Part shown: positions 17,524 through 27,310 of the stretch, piece by piece
Layout of the letters: every line of letters starts with the position of its first letter
Position numbering within the stretch: the first letter of the stretch is position 1
NCBI GenBank assembly: GCA_029227815.1
Contig: CP118523.1
Location: 4,216,001 to 4,280,000, forward strand
Length of the DNA: 64,000 bases
DNA from: Clostridiaceae bacterium M8S5
GTDB lineage: Bacteria > Bacillota > Clostridia > Tissierellales > MCWD3
Direction of reading: 5' to 3'
Translations under genes and position numbers: made by a program
The notes under the pieces: model-generated
What the model saw: the letters and a program-made list of their open reading frames with translations, nothing else
The model's database searches: none
What the model was told of the DNA's origin: nothing

Positions 17524-19515
17524 TCAATTTACACCTTCTATCAAATTGTTTTCTAAACAAAATTTTAAATCTAACTTTATATTGCCTTTTTCTTCAAACT
17601 CTATTTCTATATTACTCTTTGATATACTAACAATTCTACCACTACCAAGCTTTTTGTGGTAGATATCTACTCCTTCTTTTAAATCTTTAGAAAAATAACT
17701 ATATAGCTCTTTTAAAAACCTTGATTTTTCTATCTCTTTTTCAAATCTGTTTTTGATATGAGATATATACAAGTACTCTTTAGCTCTTGTCATACCAACA
17801 TAGAAAAGCCTTCTTTCTTCTTCTATGTCTGATTTTTTGTGTGGAACTAGTCCTTCTACCACACTAACTATCCATACTAACTCGTATTCTAATCCTTTTG
17901 AACTATGCATCGTAGTAAGTACTACAGCATTTTCTTCTTTTTTATCACTCTGTTTTACTTTCTGTCTGAAATCTTCTATATGTTCAAGCCATTCCTCTAA
18001 TGTATCATATTGCCTTGTACTTTGGCTTATTTCATTTAATACCTCTATTAATCCAACTACTTTCATATTTCTAAACTTAGCATACTCGTCTAAATATTTT
18101 TCATAGCCTATTTTATATCTTATATACTCAAGCATTTCATGTGGGCTCATATGTTTTATTATTTGAAGATGATACTGCAAGTCTTCTAACCTTTCAGTAA
18201 TCCAAGCTTTATCACTATAGTTTCTATATAAAGCCATCCATATATTATCACTATCTTTTATTGCTTTTATTTCAGTCTTTTTTATGTATCTAGTAGGCTT
18301 ATTAACAATCCTCTGAAAATACTTTTTATTCATTATATCTTGGGATAGTTTCATATATGCTATTACATCTCGTGCTACTGGATGGTCGTAAAGTATAGCC
18401 ACCTTGTCCTTTACTATGAATGGTATGTTCCTATCAAGAAGTGCATTTATTATAGACCTTGATTGCAAATTAGTTCTATATATTATTGCTATATCTTGAT
18501 ATAATAACTCTCCTTTATTTATTAAACCTATGATATTATCCACTATTAAGTTTGATTCTTCCAATACATCTTCAGCTTCAAGTATTTGTGGCTTAACCCC
18601 TCCTGTATTATCTGTGGTCATATTTTTTTTGTATCTTAGTTTATTATTAGTTATAAGTTGCTTACTAAAATCAACTATTGCCTTAGTTGAACGGTAATTT
18701 TTATTTAGTATAATTGTTTTTGCATCTTTAAAATCCTTTGAAAAATCCAATAAAAATTCAGGTCTTGCTCCTCTAAATCTATATATCGACTGGTCATCAT
18801 CTCCTACTATAAACAGATTATTCTTTGGTAACGCTAATAGCTTCACTGTTTCGTATTGAACTTTATTTATATCTTGGAATTCGTCTATCAATATATATTT
18901 GTACCTGTCCTGCCAATACTTAAGTACCTCGTTATTGCTACTAAGTAAATCATAACATTTAACCAACATATCATCAAAATCTATAAGATTGTTATTAGCC
19001 TTATATTCTTCATACATCATCGTTATTTTGCGAAACTCTAGTGGCGAGCATGTAGTTGGTTCATATTCATGTATATCACATAGTTCACATTTCATACAAG
19101 ATATATCTTTCATCAATTCGTTTATGAACTCATTTTCATCTTGAAAATCTAGCTCTAACTTTTTTATAATGCTGTAGAATAATTGTTGTTTTGTATCTTC
19201 TTTTATTATGTTATTTAAACTTATCCCATAGTAGCTTCTTATTATACGAAAAAATATGGCATGAAACGTGCCAAACATGACGTTATGATTATCATTTGTT
19301 AATCCGCTGAATCTTTCGCTCATTTCTATAGCTGCTGATTTGTTAAACGCTATCACTAGTATATCTTGTGGCTTTATGTTATATTTATGTATAAGATTAA
19401 ACACTCTGTGTGCTATGACTAAGGTTTTTCCTGATCCTGGTCCTGCTAATACAAGCATTGGTCCATCTTTATGCATTACTGCAATCTTTTGGTTACTGTT
19501 TAGTATGATGTTCAT
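17524..19515 (-). CDS. UvrD/PcrA-like ATP-dependent DNA helicase
   Basis: This superfamily 1 helicase has the Q motif and Walker A (LNSNQKIAV, AGPGSGKT), motif II DEFQDINKVQYE, motif III VGDDDQSIYRFRGA, and motif V TTMHSSKGLEYELVWIV. The 663-residue length is slightly short for PcrA/UvrD. The C-terminus (YHKKLGSGRIVSISKSNIEIEFEEKG) resembles the Tudor-like domain by which PcrA binds RNA polymerase. A four-cysteine stretch (CMKCELC...C) at about 155-175 is reminiscent of RecB/AddB-like or UvrD-like insertions. It is upstream of topB in the same transcription unit. Confidence 0.92.
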   Translation of the reverse strand: MNIILNSNQKIAVMHKDGPMLVLAGPGSGKTLVIAHRVFNLIHKYNIKPQDILVIAFNKSAAIEMSERFSGLTNDNHNVMFGTFHAIFFRIIRSYYGISLNNIIKEDTKQQLFYSIIKKLELDFQDENEFINELMKDISCMKCELCDIHEYEPTTCSPLEFRKITMMYEEYKANNNLIDFDDMLVKCYDLLSSNNEVLKYWQDRYKYILIDEFQDINKVQYETVKLLALPKNNLFIVGDDDQSIYRFRGARPEFLLDFSKDFKDAKTIILNKNYRSTKAIVDFSKQLITNNKLRYKKNMTTDNTGGVKPQILEAEDVLEESNLIVDNIIGLINKGELLYQDIAIIYRTNLQSRSIINALLDRNIPFIVKDKVAILYDHPVARDVIAYMKLSQDIMNKKYFQRIVNKPTRYIKKTEIKAIKDSDNIWMALYRNYSDKAWITERLEDLQYHLQIIKHMSPHEMLEYIRYKIGYEKYLDEYAKFRNMKVVGLIEVLNEISQSTRQYDTLEEWLEHIEDFRQKVKQSDKKEENAVVLTTMHSSKGLEYELVWIVSVVEGLVPHKKSDIEEERRLFYVGMTRAKEYLYISHIKNRFEKEIEKSRFLKELYSYFSKDLKEGVDIYHKKLGSGRIVSISKSNIEIEFEEKGNIKLDLKFCLENNLIEGVN

Positions 19516-19871
19516 TTTATCTCCTTGTTCAACCTATTATTGAAAATTTCATTAGGTTTAATAATCTCTTAATACATTTTATCATATTTTACATTTAAAA
19601 AAGTTTCATATTTTCGATTAAAATTTTATTACTGATATTTTACATACATGTTTCATGTTTTTTCCATGGTACTTTTTCAACTTAGCTTCATTTGAGTCAT
19701 ATACAGGCTTTAATCGTGTCATATATATGCCAAAAAAATGTTTTTGTTTACTATGTTTTCTATTTTGTTGCATATATTACCAACTGCAGGTTATTATAGT
19801 TAATGATATAATATTGTGTATAGTAAACAATTCTAAAATCATCTAACACATCTAACTAATGGAGGTAACTA
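19516..19871. other. Intergenic region, divergent promoters
   Basis: This 356-bp AT-rich gap lies between the divergent helicase and NlpC/P60 genes. A TATAAT near 19806-19811 probably serves the NlpC/P60 gene. A 63-codon ORF inside it (19655-19846) has no ribosome binding site and is not called. Nothing else is recognisable. Confidence 0.5.
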
Positions 19872-20975
19872 ATGAAAAAAACACTTAAAACAATTCTAAC
19901 ACTTAGTTTAGTATTGTTTGTACTTACTATTCTTCCAACATCAGCTAACGCTGTGACAGTTACTGTAAAAGGAAAAATAATCAGTGCAAACATCCCCATG
20001 AAAAAGGAGTTAACCCAAAACTCCGAAACACTTAGAACTCTGAATCTAGGTCAGAAAATCGAAATTATTGGACAAAACAACAGTCAAACTCATGTTAAAA
20101 CATCTGACGGTGCAATTGGTTGGGTAGATTCCAACTATATTGTTCCTATAAAAGATATAAAATATCTTAAGAAGGGGCTAATCACAGCAGATATACTTAA
20201 TGTAAGAGAAAAACCAAGCTTAACAGCGAACATATTATCTAAAAAACATGAGAACAATTTAGTTATAATAGTAGAAAAACAAGAAGATTGGTATAAAATA
20301 CTTCTTGAAAATTCTACAAATGCTTTTTTGCATTCTGATTACGTTCAGTTGATATCTCTATACCCAATGTGGTCCATTAGCGAAGGTACTGTTAATCTAA
20401 GAAGTTCCTTTTCGACTGATTCTGATGTAGTCACTAAGTTGAACAAAGGCAAATCTGTATTTGTTCTAGATAGAAAAGATGACTGGTTTAAGATTTCAAC
20501 TGGCGATAATATCGTAGGATGGGTTAAAACTGACCTAATAAAACCTATGGCAGGTCAAACAAATCAATTAACATCAAGAAGTGGTGATTCTAGATTTACT
20601 ACCCAAGTAGTAAACACTGCAAAACAGTATTTGGGTGTACCTTATGTTTATGGAGCTAGTGGCCCAAGTAGATTTGATTGTTCTGGCTTTACGAAATACG
20701 TTTATGCTAAGCTAGGAATTACTTTACCTAGAACTTCTAGAGATCAAGGAAACTATGGAAAATATGTAAGCAGAAATAAACTTCAAGCTGGTGACCTAGT
20801 TTTTTTTGATACATCAGGAAAATATAACAAAGTAATATCTCACTGTGGAATTTATATAGGTGGAGGTAACTTTATACATGCATCATCTACTAGAAGTGTA
20901 CGAAGTGTAACTATATCATCACTTAACAATAGTTACTATAACGCTAAATATGTTCATGCAAAAAGACCATACTAA
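19872..20975 (+). CDS. Secreted SH3b/NlpC-P60 peptidoglycan hydrolase
   Basis: The signal peptide covers residues 1-28 (cleavage after SANA). Three bacterial SH3 domains follow (about 32-95, 98-160, 165-225), each with the pattern LNVREKPS.../VNLRSSFSTDS...VGWVKTD, which bind cell wall. The NlpC/P60 catalytic domain (242-367) has Cys in FDCSGFTKYVY and His in SHCGIYIGGG, followed by a further polar residue in FIHASS. It is predicted to cleave D-Glu-diamino-acid links in wall peptides. GGAGG precedes ATG 19872. It stands alone, with a strong terminator after it. Confidence 0.94.
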   Translation: MKKTLKTILTLSLVLFVLTILPTSANAVTVTVKGKIISANIPMKKELTQNSETLRTLNLGQKIEIIGQNNSQTHVKTSDGAIGWVDSNYIVPIKDIKYLKKGLITADILNVREKPSLTANILSKKHENNLVIIVEKQEDWYKILLENSTNAFLHSDYVQLISLYPMWSISEGTVNLRSSFSTDSDVVTKLNKGKSVFVLDRKDDWFKISTGDNIVGWVKTDLIKPMAGQTNQLTSRSGDSRFTTQVVNTAKQYLGVPYVYGASGPSRFDCSGFTKYVYAKLGITLPRTSRDQGNYGKYVSRNKLQAGDLVFFDTSGKYNKVISHCGIYIGGGNFIHASSTRSVRSVTISSLNNSYYNAKYVHAKRPY

Positions 20976-20983
20976 TATAGTAA

Positions 20984-21014
20984 AAATGAGTATCCATAGG
21001 ATACTCATTTTTTG
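20984..21014 (+). terminator. Rho-independent terminator
   Basis: ATGAGTATCC and GGATACTCAT form a 10-bp stem with a 3-nt loop, followed by TTTTTTG, directly after the NlpC/P60 gene. Confidence 0.93.
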
Positions 21015-21112
21015 TATATTACAATTTAAAATTGTTTGTTATGTATGTATATGTATTATGTTATAATATATAAAAACATTGCACTAGTATAAATGATTTA
21101 AAGGAGTTTATT

Positions 21113-22723
21113 ATGTTTATATTTGGTCACAAAAACCCAGACACTGATTCAATCGCTTCAGCTATTGCGCTAAGCGTACTTAAAAACAAACTTGGTTATA
21201 ATGCTACAGCTTGCTCTTTAGGCGAGTTAAATAAAGAAACTAAATTTGTACTTGATTATTTTTGTATGGAAAAACCTATGCTACTTGATAATGTGAAGAC
21301 ACAAGTCAAAGATTTAGCTTATGACAAGGTTGCTTCAATCACTAAAGATAAATCTATACTATATTCATATAGAAAAATGGAGGAAAATAATATTCGTACT
21401 CTTCCTATCGTTAATGATAAGAATAAAATTATAGGCATTGTTACAATGAAAGATATTGCAATGTCATTAATAAAAGGTGATTATTATGAGCTTACTACTA
21501 GCTTAGACAATATATTAAAAGATTTAAATGGTAAATTACTAACTGGTACTACAAAAGAAATTGCTGGAGATATTCTCGTTATATCACTATACCATAAAAC
21601 ACTAAAAAAAGCGTCTGTTCTTAATGAAAGAAGTGTAGTTATAGTAGGTGATATGTACGATGCTATTTCAACTGCTATAGATTGTAAAGTTCAACTAATC
21701 ATACTCACAGGCGGTAAAAAGATACCTCAAAAATACATCGAAGCTGCTAAGAATAATAACGTATGTATTATATCCGTTAAATCAGATACCTATATTACAT
21801 CTAAGTTAATCAATCAATGCAACTATATATCTAATATAATGAAAACTGATAATCTTTCTTTTTTCTATGAGGACGAATATCTAGAAGACGTCAAAGAAGA
21901 GTTAGTTACTAACAGGCATTCATACTACCCTGTACTCGATAGTAAAAGAAGATATCTTGGTGTTTTGAATAGGTTACATGTATTAAAACCAAAAAGAAAA
22001 GAAGTCATATTAGTAGACCATAACGAAATAACTCAAAGCATACAAGGTCTAAACGAAGCAAGAATATTAGAAATAGTTGACCATCACAAAATTGGTGACA
22101 TAAAAACTGATGAACCTATAAATTTTACGAATATGCCCCTTGGTAGCACGTGTACAATAGTATATACCATGTACAAAGAAAAAAGAATAAAAATAGAGAA
22201 AAACATTGCTGGTTTATTGATATCTGGTATTTTGTCTGATACATTGTATTTTAAATCACCAACTACTACTCCTATAGATATCTCAGCAGTAATCCAGCTA
22301 AATAAGATATTGAAGTTAGATTTGGATGAATACACTTATAGTATGTTTAGAGCTGGAACGTCTCTAGAAAATGACAGCATAGATGATATATTTAATAAAG
22401 ATTACAAGGAATTTGATGAAGGAGAATATAAAATAGGAGTAAGCCAAGTATTCACTCTAGATATTGATGATGTATTTAGACGAAAGGATGATTTTATTTC
22501 ATATATAAATAAAACTAATCAGATAACCAATCAATATATCTCGCTATTATTAATAACTGATATATTAAAAAATGGTTCTTATATACTCTATAAAACATCA
22601 AATGAATCAATACTCAAAAGAGCTTTTGATATATCTCCATATCAAGGTGTATTTATTGAAGGTGTTGTTTCAAGGAAAAAACAAGTAGTACCTAAATTGC
22701 TTAGTGAGATAAAGAGTAACTAG
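21113..22723 (+). CDS. ppaC: Manganese-dependent inorganic pyrophosphatase with CBS and DRTGG domains
   Basis: The family II (DHH) pyrophosphatase has an N-terminal HKNPDTDSIASA, a regulatory insert with a CBS domain (about 65-125), a DRTGG domain (about 130-240), a second CBS domain (about 245-305), then DHH residues VDHHKIGD and DTLYFKSPTTTPID, and a DHHA2 domain ending with SRKKQVVPKL. The 536-residue length fits CBS-DRTGG pyrophosphatases, which are inhibited by AMP/ADP and activated by ATP and diadenosine polyphosphates. It hydrolyses PPi made in biosynthesis. AAAGGAG lies 7 bases before ATG. Confidence 0.95.
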   Translation: MFIFGHKNPDTDSIASAIALSVLKNKLGYNATACSLGELNKETKFVLDYFCMEKPMLLDNVKTQVKDLAYDKVASITKDKSILYSYRKMEENNIRTLPIVNDKNKIIGIVTMKDIAMSLIKGDYYELTTSLDNILKDLNGKLLTGTTKEIAGDILVISLYHKTLKKASVLNERSVVIVGDMYDAISTAIDCKVQLIILTGGKKIPQKYIEAAKNNNVCIISVKSDTYITSKLINQCNYISNIMKTDNLSFFYEDEYLEDVKEELVTNRHSYYPVLDSKRRYLGVLNRLHVLKPKRKEVILVDHNEITQSIQGLNEARILEIVDHHKIGDIKTDEPINFTNMPLGSTCTIVYTMYKEKRIKIEKNIAGLLISGILSDTLYFKSPTTTPIDISAVIQLNKILKLDLDEYTYSMFRAGTSLENDSIDDIFNKDYKEFDEGEYKIGVSQVFTLDIDDVFRRKDDFISYINKTNQITNQYISLLLITDILKNGSYILYKTSNESILKRAFDISPYQGVFIEGVVSRKKQVVPKLLSEIKSN

Positions 22724-22798
22724 TATTGTTTTATATAGTTTGAAGTTTTGGAACAGTTTTTAGATCGAATTGATAATCAATTAAATATAATTAGTAGA

Positions 22799-22836
22799 AA
22801 GAAATTCCGCTTTAAGATATTTAGAGCGGAATTTCT
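22799..22836. terminator. Hairpin after pyrophosphatase gene
   Basis: AGAAATTCCGCT pairs with AGCGGAATTTCT around a 14-nt loop, giving a 12-bp GC-containing stem about 75 bp after the stop codon. Confidence 0.8.
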
Positions 22837-22960
22837 GTAATTAGAATTATATTATAACTTTTGTAGCACAGTGAAAATCACAACATTTGGTAACCTAGTA
22901 ACAGAATTAAAAACAAAGGATATATGCTTTTCTATTAATTCTATTGAACGAATATATTTA

Positions 22961-22989
22961 TTGACACAAGTTTATAAATGTACTATAAT
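22961..22989 (+). promoter_or_regulatory. Consensus sigma-A promoter of TetR operon
   Basis: Perfect TTGACA (22961-22966), 17-bp spacer and perfect TATAAT (22984-22989). Transcription would begin near 22996, after the upstream in-frame ATG at 22978, so that ATG cannot be the start of the TetR gene. Confidence 0.9.
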
Positions 22990-23028
22990 TATAAAAAAAG
23001 TACAAAAATCAAATCTGAAGGTGAATTT

Positions 23029-23622
23029 ATGGAAAGAATGACGAGAAAAAGTATTAAAATATTAGATTGCTCTATTCAATTATTTATGGAATATGGAATA
23101 AAGAAAGTTACTATGAATGATATTGCAAAACGTTCTAATGTTTCTAAAATGACTATTTACAAGTACTTTAACGATAAGGAGACGTTATATAAATATGTTG
23201 GTAAAACTATGCTAGAACGTTGTTATGAAGAGTTAGAAGAGCTATATGAATTATCTGAAGATGTTGTTCAAAAAATGATTAAATGCACATATATACTAAC
23301 TGATTATATATCTAAGGGATACGCTACATTATGTTTTGAGTTGGGTAACTATAATGATGAAATAAATAAAGAAGTTAAGCAATTTAATATGAAAGTAAAA
23401 GATATAATTATTGTTCTTATAAAAGAAGGTAAACAAAACAAATTAATTCGCGAAGACATTAGTGATGAGTGTATATATCATTATATTGATATGGGACTTA
23501 ATTATTTTCAGCATAACGCTGAATACCGTAAAAAAATAATAAACGATAGTTCTTTCAGAAGAAATTACATGGCCTTTATATGGGGTAATGTTTTTATTGA
23601 CTACTCTGGATTTGACTGCTAA
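23029..23622 (+). CDS. TetR/AcrR family transcriptional regulator
   Basis: The first 60 residues form the TetR DNA-binding domain (ILDCSIQLFMEYGIKKVTMN, then DIAKRSNVSKMTIYKYF), and the remainder is a variable ligand-binding helical domain with no clear family. ATG 23029 is chosen, giving 197 aa, because GAAGGTG is 7 bases upstream and the promoter's -10 box lies after the alternative ATG. The gene is followed by an amidohydrolase gene, 51 bp later, which it probably controls together with itself. Confidence 0.9.
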   Translation: MERMTRKSIKILDCSIQLFMEYGIKKVTMNDIAKRSNVSKMTIYKYFNDKETLYKYVGKTMLERCYEELEELYELSEDVVQKMIKCTYILTDYISKGYATLCFELGNYNDEINKEVKQFNMKVKDIIIVLIKEGKQNKLIREDISDECIYHYIDMGLNYFQHNAEYRKKIINDSSFRRNYMAFIWGNVFIDYSGFDC

Positions 23623-23673
23623 TACTGTTAAGCACAATAATTAAAGCTAGTAACATATGAAAGGAATATAGCT

Positions 23674-24990
23674 ATGAAAGATTATAAAGGCAATGAACTT
23701 ATAATTAACAATATTAATATATTAACAATGGTTAATAATAAAATACTTAAGAATAAATTAGTTGTTATTAAAGATGGAAGAATTATAGAAATTGGTAAAG
23801 GGACTGATAATACAGGTAATTACTTAAATGTAATTGATGGTAAAGATAAATATATTATGCCTGGGCTTATTAACATGCACACACATCTAGGAGATAACAA
23901 AGATGATTTGAAGCTCTATTTAGCTAATGGAATAACTACAATAAGGAATATGTGGGGTTATGGTAAATTTAATTTTGGACAATGGTTGTTTGGAACAAGG
24001 GTATTTAATCATTTACTATTAAAAAAGCAAATTGATGAGAGAAAAATTATAGGCCCCACGATTTTCACAGCAGGTCCATTATTGGATGGAAAAGATCCGT
24101 TTTTTCCAAAGTTTATGAACCTTCATGCTCTAAAAGATAAAAAGCAGATTAATCAAGTCATAAAAAATCAATTTACAAAAGGATATGATTTCATTAAGAT
24201 TTATTCTAAGATATCTAAACAAAATTTTAAAGATATAATTAATATTGCGAAGCTTTATGATATGCCAGTAGTTGGACATGTACCTGATTCAGTTGGAATT
24301 AGACAAGCATTGAAATCAAAAATGCATTCTATTGAACATTTATATGGGTTCTTTAATCCATATATGCCAGAATTGAATTTAAAGAAAGAAGAAATAAAAG
24401 AAATAGCTAGTATTGCTGCAAGCAATGATGTTTGGAACTGTCCAACTCTAATTGCAAATGAAAGAATAGCTAATATTGATAGGAAAGATGAGTTTGAAAA
24501 TGAAGATCAAATGTCCTATATATCAAATAAGAATAAGAAAGCAATGAGGTTTTTGTTACGGAAATCAAATGAGCTCATCATGAAAAATAATATTAAAGGA
24601 AACCATGAATATATGGAATTTCTATTCTATATTATACAGCAATTAAAGAATGAAGGGGCAGGGATACTAATGGGTACTGATAAAGCAGTTCCATATGTTG
24701 TTGCAGGTTTTTCTGAACATAAAGAAATGAAGCTATTAAAAGAAGCAGGCTTGGATAATTATGAAGTTATCAAGACTGCAACAATTAACGCTGCTAAATG
24801 TTTGAAAATTGAGAAGGATGTGGGGACTATTGGAGTTGGAAAAAAAGCAAACATAATAATAACTAATAAAAACCCCCTTGTTGATCTTAATGAAATCTAT
24901 AAGCATAATGGTGTAATTAAAGAAGGAATCTATTATTCTAGAGCAAAATGTAATAAGATTCTAGAAGAAATAAAAGTAAACTTAAGATAA
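23674..24990 (+). CDS. Amidohydrolase family protein (imidazolonepropionase-like)
   Basis: The 438-residue protein has a composite domain with an N-terminal beta-sandwich (KDGRIIEIGKG), then a TIM barrel with metal motif MPGLINMHTHLG (HxH), Lys in FIKIYSK, His in VVGHVPD and SIEHLYG, and Asp in MGTDKAVP, then a return to the sandwich (VGKKANIIITNKNPLVD). All expected metal ligands are present, so it is likely active on an unknown amide, cyclic amide or peptide substrate. It lies in an operon with the TetR regulator. Confidence 0.88.
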   Translation: MKDYKGNELIINNINILTMVNNKILKNKLVVIKDGRIIEIGKGTDNTGNYLNVIDGKDKYIMPGLINMHTHLGDNKDDLKLYLANGITTIRNMWGYGKFNFGQWLFGTRVFNHLLLKKQIDERKIIGPTIFTAGPLLDGKDPFFPKFMNLHALKDKKQINQVIKNQFTKGYDFIKIYSKISKQNFKDIINIAKLYDMPVVGHVPDSVGIRQALKSKMHSIEHLYGFFNPYMPELNLKKEEIKEIASIAASNDVWNCPTLIANERIANIDRKDEFENEDQMSYISNKNKKAMRFLLRKSNELIMKNNIKGNHEYMEFLFYIIQQLKNEGAGILMGTDKAVPYVVAGFSEHKEMKLLKEAGLDNYEVIKTATINAAKCLKIEKDVGTIGVGKKANIIITNKNPLVDLNEIYKHNGVIKEGIYYSRAKCNKILEEIKVNLR

Positions 24991-25080
24991 ACTAGTATTA
25001 TTAACATTTAGCTTATATAATATCATCCCTAATAAATCTAGATAACTAGTGAATAATATTTGTTCCAAGCGGTGCAGTAG

Positions 25081-25130
25081 AGGAGCTGTTTTCTACCAAT
25101 TTAAGTAGAAGCTTTAAAGAAACAGCTCCT
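25081..25130. terminator. Terminator-like hairpin after amidohydrolase gene
   Basis: AGGAGCTGTTT (25081-25091) pairs with AAACAGCTCCT (25120-25130), with a small internal TAC/GTA stem inside the loop. It lies about 90 bp after the stop codon. Confidence 0.75.
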
Positions 25131-25235
25131 AAATTACCTACGAGTAACATCTTTTAATTTCCTAGTAAATTGATTGGTTGTAATTTTTATTAATCTCAGA
25201 GAGCTTGACTAAATTAACGAAATCAAATTGTTTCC

Positions 25236-25868
25236 CTATTTTTCTAACCCAAAAACTTTATACAACTCATCTATGCTATTTACTACATAATCAGCTACTT
25301 TCACCTGATCATCAGAAAAAATATCAAAGTAACAGCTCTTTATCCCAGCATTTTTACCAGCCAATACATCTATGTCTCTATCTCCTATCATTATAGCTTC
25401 TTCTTTATTAATATTGTGCTTGGTTAACAAATACAATAGTGCCTCTGGCGAAGGCTTTCTTTCAAATTTATCTTCTTTTGATACAATATCTTCAAAATAC
25501 TTTATTAGATTGTGGTGCTCTAAGTAATCTATCACAGATTTACCTCTGTTTGTGTAAATATAATTTTTCTTATCTGCTTTAAATACATCTTTGATTATTT
25601 TATCTGCAGAAGGAAAAGGCTTAACATCACTTAAATTTACTTCACTGCGAAAACCATCATATTTCTGTTTCAATATATCTAAATCTACGTTATATTTGTT
25701 TTTATAATGCTCAAAAGTATGTCCATGAGATATCCTCATAAGAGACATTATATTGTCATACTCATCATTTATCTTCATTTCTATTAAAGCTCTACGTAGT
25801 GAATCTACAAGCATTGGATATGTATCAAAAAGTGTTCCATCAAAATCCCATATTATATGATTGTACAT
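25236..25868 (-). CDS. HAD family hydrolase (phosphoglycolate phosphatase-like)
   Basis: The 210-residue HAD protein has motif I IIWDFDGTLFDT (nucleophile Asp8, acid Asp10), a helical cap (SLRRALIEMKINDEYD and on), motif II IYTNRGKS, a conserved Lys in FERKPSPEA, and motif IV MIGDRDIDVLAGKNAG. It resembles Gph/PgmB-like phosphatases; the substrate is unknown. It lies 21 bp after a GNAT gene and is probably co-transcribed. Confidence 0.9.
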   Translation of the reverse strand: MYNHIIWDFDGTLFDTYPMLVDSLRRALIEMKINDEYDNIMSLMRISHGHTFEHYKNKYNVDLDILKQKYDGFRSEVNLSDVKPFPSADKIIKDVFKADKKNYIYTNRGKSVIDYLEHHNLIKYFEDIVSKEDKFERKPSPEALLYLLTKHNINKEEAIMIGDRDIDVLAGKNAGIKSCYFDIFSDDQVKVADYVVNSIDELYKVFGLEK

Positions 25869-25889
25869 AACTTCTCCTCCTAAAAATGA

Positions 25890-26384
25890 TTATATTGTAT
25901 ATATCTTTCGGTTATATACCTCTTCCTCATTTTGGTATGTAAATCCTGCCTTCTCTAATGTTTTACAAGAAGCAATATTATCTGATTTTACTACTCCATA
26001 TAGTACAGGTAAGTTTAGATTTTCCTTTGACCATTTGGCAAATGCCTTTACTACCTCACTTGCATAACCTTTTCTTTGATAATCTTCACCTATTGCATAT
26101 CCTATCTCTATACCTTCTTTAATTTTGCTCAAGCCTACATGCCCAATGAGTTTTGTATCTTTTAGTTCTACTCCCATTACATAAGGGTAATCAATATTCT
26201 CAAGATTAGATGTATATTTAGATATTAGAAACTCTAATACTTTTTTAGCTACTTGTATATCTTCATACACTTGATCTGGCATCCATTTTTTCAATGATTC
26301 CTCTTGACTAAATTTATAAACCTCTTCTGTATCTTCTAGACTAAATTCTCTCACTATCAATCTATCTGTTGTTATTATATTCAT
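25890..26384 (-). CDS. GNAT family N-acetyltransferase (RimJ/RimL-like)
   Basis: The 164-residue protein has the pattern of ribosomal-protein-type acetyltransferases: TDRLIVREFSLEDTEEVYKF, IGHVGLSKIKEGIEIGYAIG, the acetyl-CoA-binding loop EDYQRKGYASEVV, and CKTLEKAGFTYQNEE. The target is unknown. GGAGGCACATATGA supports the start. Confidence 0.9.
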   Translation of the reverse strand: MNIITTDRLIVREFSLEDTEEVYKFSQEESLKKWMPDQVYEDIQVAKKVLEFLISKYTSNLENIDYPYVMGVELKDTKLIGHVGLSKIKEGIEIGYAIGEDYQRKGYASEVVKAFAKWSKENLNLPVLYGVVKSDNIASCKTLEKAGFTYQNEEEVYNRKIYTI

Positions 26385-26475
26385 ATGTGCCTCCCTAAAA
26401 GATTTTATTTCTTATTTTACATTATACTAAATTATTGACTATATAAGCTACTTGTTCTATGTAAAATTGCATATG

Positions 26476-26510
26476 TATAAGAGGCTATTATTAGGAAATA
26501 GCCCCTTATA
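26476..26510 (-). terminator. Terminator after thiMED operon
   Basis: TATAAGRGGCTATT-type arms pair across a 6-7-nt loop (26476-26489 with 26497-26510), about 20 bp after the thiD stop. Confidence 0.75.
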
Positions 26511-26530
26511 TTATAATATTATTTAACTAT

Positions 26531-27310
26531 TTATAGTGCAAAACAATGATTTAACGGACCATTGCCATTTCCTAAATCTAACCCATCTTCTAATGCTCCT
26601 GTAATATATTCTTTGGCTTTACTTATGCTATCATATATTGACATACCTTTTGCAAGATTACAAGCTATAGCTGATGAAAGCGTACATCCTGTTCCATGTG
26701 TATTAGTATTGTTTATTCTTCGTGCTTTAAACCAGTTTATATCACCGTCACTATAAAACAAATCATCTGCAGAATCTTTTGAATGCCCACCTTTTATGAG
26801 TATATTTTTTATTCCCTTTTCTGATATTTTGACTGCCGAGTTAATCATATCTTCTTTTGATTTTATTTCAAAACCACATAAACATTCAGCTTCCGGTATA
26901 TTTGGTGTAATAACATCTGCTATTGGGAGTAAGGAGTTAGTTAATGATTTTATAGCATCATCACTTAAAAGCTTGCTTCCACTTGTTGAAATCATTACCG
27001 GGTCTACTACTATATTTTTCGCATTGTATTCACTTATTTTTTTTACTATAGAATTGATTATATCTATACTAGATACCATCCCAATTTTTACTGAATCTGG
27101 ACGTATATCTGTAAATACACAATCAAGCTGCTTTGAGACTAGCTTGCTAGTTACATCCATTACATCATATACTCCAGTAGTATTTTGTGCTGTTAAAGCT
27201 GTTATGACACTCATGCCATACATCTTGTGTGCTGTAATTGTTTTTATGTCTGCCTGTATTCCAGCGCCCCCACTACAATCTGAGCCTGCAATAGTTAACA
27301 CTTTGTACAT
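26531..27310 (-). CDS. thiD: Bifunctional HMP kinase/HMP-phosphate kinase
   Basis: ThiD phosphorylates 4-amino-5-hydroxymethyl-2-methylpyrimidine twice to the pyrophosphate used in thiamin synthesis. The N-terminus has TIAGSDCSGGAGIQADIKT. The C-terminal anion hole TNTHGTGCTLSSAIACNLA is intact and carries the catalytic Cys/Asp region. ATG 27310 (259 aa) is chosen because GGAGG is 6 bases before it; earlier ATGs lie within or before the site. The start overlaps the 3' end of thiE, showing translational coupling in the thiM-thiE-thiD operon. Confidence 0.94.
   Translation of the reverse strand: MYKVLTIAGSDCSGGAGIQADIKTITAHKMYGMSVITALTAQNTTGVYDVMDVTSKLVSKQLDCVFTDIRPDSVKIGMVSSIDIINSIVKKISEYNAKNIVVDPVMISTSGSKLLSDDAIKSLTNSLLPIADVITPNIPEAECLCGFEIKSKEDMINSAVKISEKGIKNILIKGGHSKDSADDLFYSDGDINWFKARRINNTNTHGTGCTLSSAIACNLAKGMSIYDSISKAKEYITGALEDGLDLGNGNGPLNHCFAL

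Noticed and set aside
19655..19846. 63-codon plus-strand frame in the gap before the NlpC/P60 gene
   Set aside because: There is no ribosome binding site, the composition is odd (Cys/Phe-rich), and the frame overlaps the likely promoter.
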